A stretch of 11,203 nucleotides of DNA from Candidatus Cloacimonadota bacterium (GTDB taxonomy: Bacteria > Hydrothermota > E44-bin80): contig SOKM01000010.1 of the NCBI GenBank assembly GCA_004375785.1, positions 1-11,203 on the forward strand. Direction: 5' to 3'. A program made the translations under genes and the position numbers. Below the pieces are notes generated by a model. It did no database searches and had not been told where the DNA came from. It worked only from the letters and a program-made list of their open reading frames with translations. Position 1 is the first letter of the stretch. Every line of letters begins with the position of its first letter. Shown one piece after another: positions 1-6,810 of this stretch.

Positions 1-6
1 ATACTA

Positions 7-85
7 TCGTGGCGTATAGCATATGGCGTATGGCTTATAGTCAAAAACAAAATCCGTAAGCTATTTGCCATAGGCAATAAGCCAA
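7..85. repeat. Two opposed arrays of degenerate 7-bp units
   Basis: Positions 7-41 are five 7-base units of the type RTATRGC (e.g. GTATAGC, ATATGGC, GTATGGC). Positions 58-85 are four 7-base units of the opposite sense (AAGCTAT, TTGCCAT, AGGCAAT, AAGCCAA). GGCTTAT (32-38) and ATAAGCC (77-83) are inverted copies, so the whole could fold. No gene covers positions 1-307; the rest of that stretch holds the hairpins and the 9-bp array listed separately. Confidence 0.75.
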
Positions 86-217
86 TCCGTGTAGACGGAT
101 TTTGGTAGCCGCAGGCTTTAGCCTGCGAATCTAAACAACAGGCGAGCCCTGAACCGTATGGTTCAGGGCGAGGCATCTTGCCTCGCATTCCTATGGTAGC
201 GACGGGGCTTGTCCCCG
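84..217. repeat. Cluster of four stem-loops (REP-like)
   Basis: Four hairpins follow one another: AATCCGT/ACGGATT (84-90, 95-101); CGCAGGCT/AGCCTGCG with a 2-base loop (110-117, 120-127); GCCCTGAACC/GGTTCAGGGC with loop GTAT (146-155, 160-169); and GCGAGGCA/TGCCTCGC (168-175, 179-186), which shares two bases with the previous one. A shorter CGGGG/CCCCG stem lies at 203-217. The second hairpin, with the GGTAGC before it, recurs at 8564-8587. The cluster lies 3' of the giant gene. No T-run follows the stems, so they are not obvious intrinsic terminators. Confidence 0.85.
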
Positions 218-234
218 GCAATTTACGTAGGGGC

Positions 235-270
235 AGACTAATCAAACTAATGAAACCAATTAAACAATAT
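235..270. repeat. Intergenic array of 9-bp units
   Basis: Four 9-base units (AGACTAATC, AAACTAATG, AAACCAATT, AAACAATAT) match the consensus RAACYAATW of the two arrays inside the giant gene. It lies about 40 bases 3' of that gene's stop. Confidence 0.7.
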
Positions 271-307
271 GTTAAACCTTTATCCTACATCATACATCCC
301 ATGCTTC

Positions 308-3300
308 TTACCTCAACAGTATAACCTTCTTCACAGATGTAAAATTGCCAGACTGTAATCTTGTGAAATAGATTCCTGCTGCAACCTTTTTATTATTTTT
401 GTCACATCCGTCCCATTTTACTCTGTATATTCCCTCTTCCCTTTTCTCATCTACAAGTGTTCTGATAAATCTGCCGCTTATGTCGTATATACAAAGAGAT
501 ACATCTTCCTGTCTTCCAATTGAGTAGGAAATTGTTGTATTTTTTGCGAAAGGATTCGGTGAAGCTGTCTTGAGAGAATAAACAAGTGGTGTTCCCCCTC
601 TTCCTGATGACATAGCACCACCAATACTCTGGTCGCCAGACCACAACGGCTTTACATAGATCTTTCCAAGGGCAGGATCGTCTAACCTATCCCAGTTCCG
701 CTTCTCGACCGAATCGATATTTGTAGAGCCCCAGTAATTATTTTTTGCAAAGATGTCTATTGAGGTATTATTGTAAGCATTAAAAAGCCAATTTCCAAAG
801 ATATAATTTTGTCCTTTCCCTCCTAAATTTGGCGATGCACTATCGACAATGAAAACACCATAGGAACTGTTATCAATAATTCTGTTATCCTTGATTAATG
901 GATGGGATGTTCCAGAAAGATAAATACCTGTTTCATTCCCTTCGATGACACACCCTTTTACATCACAAGATGCACAACCATTGAAAATAATGCCTGTGCT
1001 GTTTGATGAAACTGTGTCATTCTTCAAAGTTCCAGTAACTCCATCTCCAATGTAAATTCCATAAGTAGTATTATCCTCAAACACACAATCCTTAACAGAA
1101 ACATCAGAATTCCCTCTCATCTTCAGACCCGCTTCATTATTCCTGAATACACAATCTTTCATTGAAAGGTTTTCACCCTCACAAAGCACCAATCCCCTCT
1201 TTGCATATTCAATATGGAAGTGGTGAATCTCCCTCTCCTCTCTCGTATCTTTTGAACCAATTGAACCAATAAAACCAATAGAACTAATTGAACTTGTAGA
1301 GTTATGTCTCATCGGACTCGTTTCTGGCTTCTTAAAAACCTCTCCATTCTCCCAGTTTAATCCGCCCATTTCAATTCCATACCAATCTGCTGCCGATGGC
1401 TCATAAGCATCTGAAGTGAACAATATCGGTTCATAAACAGGTTGTCCATCAATCATCTCTTTCGAACCCTTTAACTCCCGAATTCTTGAACTCTTCAACT
1501 CTTCAACTTTTAAACTTGTAAAGTTACTTCCCGGTGGATTTAAATCCTTTGAACCAATTAAACCAATAAAACTAATAGAACTAATTGAACCAGGCAGTTC
1601 GCCTCTTGTCAGACCCCTTTTCGGCTTCACCTCAATCGTCCCCTCGACTATAACCTCAATTAGATCTTCTGAGACTCCAAGATTTCTAAAGTCCATACCT
1701 GCCGCTGCTCTTATTTCAGTTCCTTCCAATATCGTGAGACAGACAGAGTCAGGAATCCAAATGTCGCCGCAAAGACTCACGATAGGACCAGTCCAGGTTG
1801 TATCATCTGGTATTATCCCATCTATATATTGTCCTGAGAAATCCAGAATTCCATTTAAGGGTTGTTCCTCATTGTCAAGTATAAGTGCATCTATCGATTC
1901 AGCTATCGGTGACGACCACAGGTTTCCTTGTCCATAAGTAAGAAATGGACACACATTCATAGCATCCCATGTCCCATTCCATTGTATATGATTAGCACCA
2001 TCGTTTGTCGTATCCGCATCGGATAGATTTCCAAGGCAAACTGCACCTGAGTCTATCCCAAACAATATAAATACACCCGCACTTTCATTCTGTTCCACTA
2101 TGTTAAAAACAAGTGTCCCTGTGTATCCAGACGCACCCGTTGGAGCTGATAAGGCAAATCCATAGAAGTTATCCCTTGCTCTATTATCCTCATACCTCAC
2201 ATTGTAAGTTCCAGGTGATGGCATCGGGTAATATTTGGTAAATCGAGTGCCGCAGGTATTGTCTTCAAAGGTATTCCCTTTTATAAGTATGTCTGTTTCT
2301 CCAGTGTGTATTCCTCCGAAACCCAAGGATAATCCTGCAAACTGTCGATAAAGATTTTTATGCATCCCGTGATTGATTGGATATCTGGCATTGTTGATAA
2401 ATGTATTGTTGAGAAATTGCATCTGTGACCCTCTTGTAATTGCAATATCAAAACCGTGCCATTCATTGGATTCAACATAGTTATTCTCAAAGATCCCATT
2501 CACGAAACCTTTTGCATATACACCTCTATAGTCATTTACAATCCTGTTGTTTGTGACACTCACTTCATCACAGTTGTTTAAATATATGCCCGTGCCAGGT
2601 ATTTGTAGTGTATCTTCCGGGTTTTCAAACGGTAGAACTCCACCTTCTCCTCTCTTCCTTAATAACCGAGAGGGAGGGTTGTCACTTATATTACAGCTGT
2701 CAATCACAATCCCTGAGCAGGAAACACAGTGTACTCCTGTGTAATTATCAAAGATGCTGCTTTTCTTAATTGTAAGTGAAGCCTGGATTGCCCTTACTCC
2801 CATCTCATTATTTGTGATAGATAAATTCTGCAAAAGCGGAGCAGAATTCGCTTCGCAAGTAATTCCATACCTGGTATATTCTATACTGGCATAATCAATG
2901 GAACTGACTTCAGAAGATATAAACCTTATTCCATACCAATCTCTCATCTCTCCTTCCGTCCTTGTAGAGATAAAATAAACAGAGTCTGTTTCCGTTGCTT
3001 CAACGAGAAGTTTCCCGCCATTTTCAACGATAATCTCAATTCTCCTATCATCTATGCCAATTTTCTGGTCATCGTAAAGTGGTGCAATCATAACTCTCAC
3101 ACCTGAGCTAATTTTCAGAGTCGCCCCGCTTATCACTACATCACCTGTCAAATAGATGTCTTCCGACCAGACCGTATTCTCAGTAATATAACCGGAAAAT
3201 GTAAGAGGCGTAATTTCTGTTTTTTTATACCGAATTGAATATGGTTCTGATTCATCGTTTTCCTCTGTCCAGACAGTATGGAGAGTTCTATCAAAAGGCG

Positions 3301-6256
3301 AAATCTTCTCAACATAACCCTGTGGATATTCAGAAAGATTGGGTGTTGATTCTATTATGCAGGAAGGAAGCCAGTTCCCAGGCCATAATCTTACTGAATA
3401 AACAACATGTGAACAAGAATCGGGTTGAACTTGAGGAATCTCCGTATAAACACAAATATCCCCATCCAGTATCTGTGGACTCCTTGAATAATTAAAGGGG
3501 TTACTTACAGTTTCTATGTCACTCCAGACCCCCGGTCCTGTTAAATCTTTCTGTCTATATTTTATTAAACCTTCCTCCTCCCACACAATATTAACATTTC
3601 CATTAGCCACATCACAGAAAGGGTGCCTGGAAATTTCTTCAGGAGTAGAAATAGTATCTGGTTCATCAGGCCAAACTCCACCAATTTTTTGTTTGAAATA
3701 AACAGTATGCTTCCCTTCTCCAATTGGCCTTGACCAGGCAACAACAGGGTTATTATCGTCATCTAAATCTATAGATGCAGAACCTAACTCTATACCAGCA
3801 GGATACTCCGCTACAAATTCCATTGCACTGTCAAGAATTGTATGTTCAATATAAACAGAGGGAGCCGGAACATACGATTTTATATAATGCAACTCATATT
3901 CAATATTACCCGGATAAACAGTTGGTTCTGTTATTACTTCAAAAACAATATGGAGTGAATCCTGTTGTAGAAATCTTGATTCTATTTTGAAAGAGGAAGG
4001 TGTAATATGATTGGAAATACCTGGAATAGGTGTAATTGTGAAAAGCGTTTCAGGACGATCTTTAACCCATACATAATCGTACATCCTAAAATGATTATAA
4101 AGAATTGTATTGTGCCACTGCCATATCGCAATAAGGAAATTTCTTCCAGATTCCTCCCACTTTCCAAGTGTTGGAAAAGAACCCCAATAAAGTGAAGTGT
4201 CTGGACTTAGTTCATTAAATATGCCAGGCTTTAAATTTGCAAAACGAACAGTTCCCTTTGAATCATAAACTGTATAAATGTCATCATCACTGATAATTAC
4301 TTTCCGCTGGTTGTTCATTCCTGTAGAAGTGATTTCATCAACAGGATACGGATGCTTGAGAAGAACTGCTGCAGTTGCTTGTTTAAGTTCTATGGATGTA
4401 ATCGGCTTGTAGTACATCTTGCCACCCTCCTCTATATTCCCTCCCTCTGGAGCAACACTAAAATATGTCTTATCAAAATTTACTACGGTACTATATCCTG
4501 GATCTGAAGAGAAATTTATTATCGTTTTACCGTTTGTATAGTCTCTAATATAAACTTCATCTTCTATGCTGTAATACTCTTCAACAGAGCTTTTATACTC
4601 TGTCGGACTTCCAATCTCTATATTAAACTCTGGAAAATAATTGAAATTTGTAAAAAGATCGGTATAATAAAGATATGTGCTTGCATTATCGTTTACGCTG
4701 TCTCCCCTGATAAGTAAATAGGTACCAAGACAAAGTATCCTGTCAATAATATTATCTCGTGGAACATTCCTGGTATACATAAAATATGGCTTATGCAAGT
4801 TTTGGTTAACATCTATAACTCGGTTCGACTGTGACTCCCAATACCAGAAAGGCTGCTCACTCCAAGGTACACCAATATCCTTGGTACAAGCGTCAGTATA
4901 TTTAAGGAATTCCTTGTACGGAACCCCCTCGTCGAGACAATTCAGAAATATAAATTTTGGGCTGACGGTATTATCAATTTCATGAAGAAAGTCTGTCACG
5001 ACATTAAACCAGTAGTTAACATCCTTTTTGTATTTATAATCAATGCAGTCAAAAACCTTGAAAGAATGAGCTAAATTGTCAAAATAGATACCGTTCACAT
5101 GCTCATCGTCAACAAGAAAGGATACGCGGTCAATCAATATCTCTCTCCATATTAAATCACCAGGATCCATATAGTACCAACCAATTGCAGTTTCACCAGG
5201 TCCATACTTTGTCTTATTCATAATTCGATTATTCATATTTGTGGTATACAGATATCGAGTAGGGTCAGGAAGGGAATAGACCTCTCCTCCCTTTACAAAC
5301 CTAAAAAAATATCCATAGCCACTTAACTTTGGCTCATATGGAACATCTATATAGGTTCTATAGACATTGTTTCCTATGCCCATCAGAGTAAATATCTCAT
5401 TACTCTCAAAATTATAGTCGTTATCTAAATCAACAAGAAGCTGTGCCAAATCTGGTTCACCGTCCCCTGCGTTCGTTACCTCAAACCAATACCGAATTTT
5501 TTGCTCATATATCTTAAACCATGAATGACCCTTTGTGAGAATGATTGGAGGAGGAAATGCTGTAGGCATAATACTATCAGGTATCAATGAAAAGGCAAAT
5601 GTATCCTTATCTGCCCCCTCAATCTTACAGACAGAAGAAATATAATACCAGTATTTGGAACCGTTAACTACATTTATATCCATAAGTGAAGTAACACTAT
5701 CGGGCAAACTGGTAATCTTTACAAATAATGTACTTGGTGGTGTCTTTTTATACACATTATACCCCTTAAATGACCCAATCCTCTCAAATATCGTATCCCT
5801 TGCGTCCTGGGTCCAGTTCAAGGTTATCCTGTTATTCCCTGGCACAGCTGTCAATCGTGCAGGACAGCCTGAGTGCAAAAACGAAAATTCATTCTTATTG
5901 CACTCCGTCCATTCATGAAAATCATCCGCATATATAGTGTCATACGGGAATTTTTGAGCAAATAATGATTTGTATCTAAATATAGGTGCTAAAGGATTAT
6001 ATTTATGGATTGAATCGCTATATTCAGAAAAATGTTTTTGATACCTTGAATCCTCAACAAATATTACAAAATGCTTACCAAGAAATTGAGGGTATTCCTC
6101 TTTTTTGAACACATTATACTCAAAATCTACACTTGTATAAAAATCAATTATCCCAAGATGAATATCTTTCCTGGTTGGTTGAAATCCTGGCTCAACAGCG
6201 TATAAATCCGTTATCATTATAAAACTTAGAAATATCAGAAATACCTTCTGTCTCAT
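308..6256 (-). CDS. Giant secreted multidomain protein: glycoside-hydrolase-like barrel, FnIII, beta-helices, sorting domain
   Basis: The 1982 residues start with a signal peptide (1-20, cleavage after LYA). Residues ~30-128 look like the first strands of a TIM barrel. A FnIII domain (~131-232) and another beta domain (~236-340) follow, and the barrel seems to resume at ~356-545 with GIYFDN (389-394), whose Asp is a plausible catalytic residue. A beta-sandwich at ~548-634 completes an arrangement resembling the hypothetical glycoside hydrolase family GHL15 (inferred, no search run). Residues ~645-1015 look like a BNR/sialidase-like propeller. Two right-handed beta-helices (~1019-1465 and ~1481-1880) each begin with a T-W-x strand and contain a WYGI motif. 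A sorting domain (~1896-1982) has SPNPF, IYDISGR, WDG and GIYF motifs and ends in KKVILLR. The ATG overlaps the upstream stop as ATGA, and AGGGGG lies 6 nt before it. Residues ~1193-1206, ~1555-1599 and ~1654-1669 are repeat-derived inserts. Extracellular location is likely; the substrate is unknown. Confidence 0.9.
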   Translation of the reverse strand: MRQKVFLIFLSFIMITDLYAVEPGFQPTRKDIHLGIIDFYTSVDFEYNVFKKEEYPQFLGKHFVIFVEDSRYQKHFSEYSDSIHKYNPLAPIFRYKSLFAQKFPYDTIYADDFHEWTECNKNEFSFLHSGCPARLTAVPGNNRITLNWTQDARDTIFERIGSFKGYNVYKKTPPSTLFVKITSLPDSVTSLMDINVVNGSKYWYYISSVCKIEGADKDTFAFSLIPDSIMPTAFPPPIILTKGHSWFKIYEQKIRYWFEVTNAGDGEPDLAQLLVDLDNDYNFESNEIFTLMGIGNNVYRTYIDVPYEPKLSGYGYFFRFVKGGEVYSLPDPTRYLYTTNMNNRIMNKTKYGPGETAIGWYYMDPGDLIWREILIDRVSFLVDDEHVNGIYFDNLAHSFKVFDCIDYKYKKDVNYWFNVVTDFLHEIDNTVSPKFIFLNCLDEGVPYKEFLKYTDACTKDIGVPWSEQPFWYWESQSNRVIDVNQNLHKPYFMYTRNVPRDNIIDRILCLGTYLLIRGDSVNDNASTYLYYTDLFTNFNYFPEFNIEIGSPTEYKSSVEEYYSIEDEVYIRDYTNGKTIINFSSDPGYSTVVNFDKTYFSVAPEGGNIEEGGKMYYKPITSIELKQATAAVLLKHPYPVDEITSTGMNNQRKVIISDDDIYTVYDSKGTVRFANLKPGIFNELSPDTSLYWGSFPTLGKWEESGRNFLIAIWQWHNTILYNHFRMYDYVWVKDRPETLFTITPIPGISNHITPSSFKIESRFLQQDSLHIVFEVITEPTVYPGNIEYELHYIKSYVPAPSVYIEHTILDSAMEFVAEYPAGIELGSASIDLDDDNNPVVAWSRPIGEGKHTVYFKQKIGGVWPDEPDTISTPEEISRHPFCDVANGNVNIVWEEEGLIKYRQKDLTGPGVWSDIETVSNPFNYSRSPQILDGDICVYTEIPQVQPDSCSHVVYSVRLWPGNWLPSCIIESTPNLSEYPQGYVEKISPFDRTLHTVWTEENDESEPYSIRYKKTEITPLTFSGYITENTVWSEDIYLTGDVVISGATLKISSGVRVMIAPLYDDQKIGIDDRRIEIIVENGGKLLVEATETDSVYFISTRTEGEMRDWYGIRFISSEVSSIDYASIEYTRYGITCEANSAPLLQNLSITNNEMGVRAIQASLTIKKSSIFDNYTGVHCVSCSGIVIDSCNISDNPPSRLLRKRGEGGVLPFENPEDTLQIPGTGIYLNNCDEVSVTNNRIVNDYRGVYAKGFVNGIFENNYVESNEWHGFDIAITRGSQMQFLNNTFINNARYPINHGMHKNLYRQFAGLSLGFGGIHTGETDILIKGNTFEDNTCGTRFTKYYPMPSPGTYNVRYEDNRARDNFYGFALSAPTGASGYTGTLVFNIVEQNESAGVFILFGIDSGAVCLGNLSDADTTNDGANHIQWNGTWDAMNVCPFLTYGQGNLWSSPIAESIDALILDNEEQPLNGILDFSGQYIDGIIPDDTTWTGPIVSLCGDIWIPDSVCLTILEGTEIRAAAGMDFRNLGVSEDLIEVIVEGTIEVKPKRGLTRGELPGSISSISFIGLIGSKDLNPPGSNFTSLKVEELKSSRIRELKGSKEMIDGQPVYEPILFTSDAYEPSAADWYGIEMGGLNWENGEVFKKPETSPMRHNSTSSISSIGFIGSIGSKDTREEREIHHFHIEYAKRGLVLCEGENLSMKDCVFRNNEAGLKMRGNSDVSVKDCVFEDNTTYGIYIGDGVTGTLKNDTVSSNSTGIIFNGCASCDVKGCVIEGNETGIYLSGTSHPLIKDNRIIDNSSYGVFIVDSASPNLGGKGQNYIFGNWLFNAYNNTSIDIFAKNNYWGSTNIDSVEKRNWDRLDDPALGKIYVKPLWSGDQSIGGAMSSGRGGTPLVYSLKTASPNPFAKNTTISYSIGRQEDVSLCIYDISGRFIRTLVDEKREEGIYRVKWDGCDKNNKKVAAGIYFTRLQSGNFTSVKKVILLR
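1254..1298. repeat. In-frame array of 9-bp units in the giant gene
   Basis: Five 9-base units (GAACCAATT, GAACCAATA, AAACCAATA, GAACTAATT, GAACTTGTA). Read on the minus strand they give an I-[SG]-[SF] tripeptide repeat (residues ~1654-1669) ending in GSKD. It sits in the second beta-helix between WYGI and the HIEY strand, where the first beta-helix has no such insert. Confidence 0.9.
1461..1516. repeat. In-frame array of 8-bp units in the giant gene
   Basis: Seven 8-base units of the type CTTSAACT, including CTTGAACT and two exact copies of CTTCAACT. On the minus strand they encode a Lys/Glu/Ser/Leu-rich stretch (EELKSS, RELKGS) at about residues 1580-1599. The same unit type, including an exact CTTGAACT, recurs at 8746-8777. 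Confidence 0.88.
1551..1595. repeat. Second in-frame array of 9-bp units in the giant gene
   Basis: Five 9-base units (GAACCAATT, AAACCAATA, AAACTAATA, GAACTAATT, GAACCAGGC) of the same family as 1254-1298. They encode GSISSISFIGLIGSKD at residues ~1555-1569. Together with the 8-bp array this forms an insert of about 50 residues in the second beta-helix. Confidence 0.9.
2644..2678. repeat. Imperfect palindrome inside the first beta-helix
   Basis: TCTCCTCTC (2646-2654) pairs with GAGAGGGAG (2668-2676) with one bulged base around a 13-base loop. On the minus strand it reads PPSRLLRKRGEGG, a basic Gly-rich stretch out of character with the surrounding beta-helix coils, so it looks like an inserted palindromic repeat. 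Confidence 0.55.
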
Positions 6257-6801
6257 TTTTTACCCCCTATTTTTATAACCTTCTGTATATCTATTGCTTT
6301 TTCTTGATTTCTCAATGTTATAAAATAAACCCCACCAGGCAATTGTCTTTCTCCATTACCCTTTCCATCCCATATCACTTCAGTAGGGGGTAAGGAGTAA
6401 GCAGTAGGCAGTGAAAAGTCTTTCACTAATCTGCCCGTCACATCATAAATCCTTAACTTTGTTTCTGATACTCTGGTGGTCTGATGTTCTGGTAATCTGG
6501 AAAGGGTGAGGATGATTTGGGTGGAGGTGGTGAAGGGATTGGGATAGATTGATAATTGATAATTGCTAATTGAAAATTGATAATTAGATGTTTCCCTAAC
6601 CCAAATCCCCGCTCCATAATGTACTATCGCTCCTGCTTCACCCACTGCCCAACCATTCAAGGTATCCAAAAAATCAACTCGTTCAAGTGTTACTGATACA
6701 GAACTCTCCTCCAAATCCCAACTATTTCCTCCATCACTCGTCCTCGCTACCCTGCCGCTGTCTCCTACCGCCCATACATTATACTTATCTCCACAGTCCA
6801 T
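6253..6801 (-). CDS. C-terminal part of interrupted beta-propeller protein: last two blades plus sorting domain
   Basis: This stretch is in the same frame as the 6811-8490 gene. Only the TAA codon and the codons for W, L and D separate that gene's last sense codon from this ATG. Residues 1-~70 hold two further Ycf48/BNR-like blades, with GWAVGEAG and TSDGGNSW motifs. Residues ~83-182 form a type IX-like sorting domain (YPNPF, IYDVTGR, WDG, GGVYF). It has no signal peptide and no well-spaced Shine-Dalgarno: the nearest AAGGAGG is 23 nt before the ATG, inside the preceding reading frame. It is therefore best read as the severed end of the upstream gene, not a separate gene. Three tandem-repeat arrays lie inside it: in the linker before the sorting domain and in two loops of that domain. 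Its TGA overlaps the ATG of the giant downstream gene, so translational coupling to that gene depends on ribosomes reaching this end. Confidence 0.7.
   Translation of the reverse strand: MDCGDKYNVWAVGDSGRVARTSDGGNSWDLEESSVSVTLERVDFLDTLNGWAVGEAGAIVHYGAGIWVRETSNYQFSISNYQLSIYPNPFTTSTQIILTLSRLPEHQTTRVSETKLRIYDVTGRLVKDFSLPTAYSLPPTEVIWDGKGNGERQLPGGVYFITLRNQEKAIDIQKVIKIGGKK
6263..6268 (-). promoter_or_regulatory. Ribosome-binding site for the giant gene, inside the upstream coding end
   Basis: AGGGGG lies 6 nt before the ATG at 6256 and within the last codons of the upstream frame, whose TGA overlaps the ATG. This arrangement fits translational coupling. Confidence 0.6.
6382..6416. repeat. In-frame array of 7-bp units, sorting-domain loop 2
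   Basis: Five 7-base units, on the minus strand TTTCACT, GCCTACT, GCTTACT, CCTTACC, CCCTACT. They encode SLPTAYSLPPT between the GRLVKDF strand and VIWDG. Confidence 0.85.
6461..6500. repeat. In-frame array of 8-bp units, sorting-domain loop 1
   Basis: Five 8-base units, on the minus strand CCAGATTA, CCAGAACA, TCAGACCA, CCAGAGTA, TCAGAAAC (consensus YCAGANNA). They encode RLPEHQTTRVSET between the TQIILTL strand and LRIYD. Confidence 0.85.
6548..6589. repeat. In-frame array of 7-bp units in the linker before the sorting domain
   Basis: Six 7-base units: ATTGATA three times, ATTGCTA, ATTGAAA and ATTAGAT. On the minus strand they encode SNYQFSISNYQLSI just before YPNPF. Short heptanucleotide arrays of this sort are known from cyanobacteria as STRR sequences; any relation here is only by analogy. 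Confidence 0.88.
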
Positions 6802-6810
6802 ATCTAACCA

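Noticed and set aside
84..217. Intrinsic terminators for the operon
   Set aside because: None of the stems is followed by a T-run on the minus strand.
1251..1600. CRISPR-like array
   Set aside because: Units are 8-9 bp, degenerate and directly abutting, with no spacers, and lie in frame inside a gene.
3235..4195. Plus-strand and alternate-frame open frames opposite the giant gene
   Set aside because: They lack recognisable domains and good ribosome-binding sites and overlap a clearly coding frame completely.
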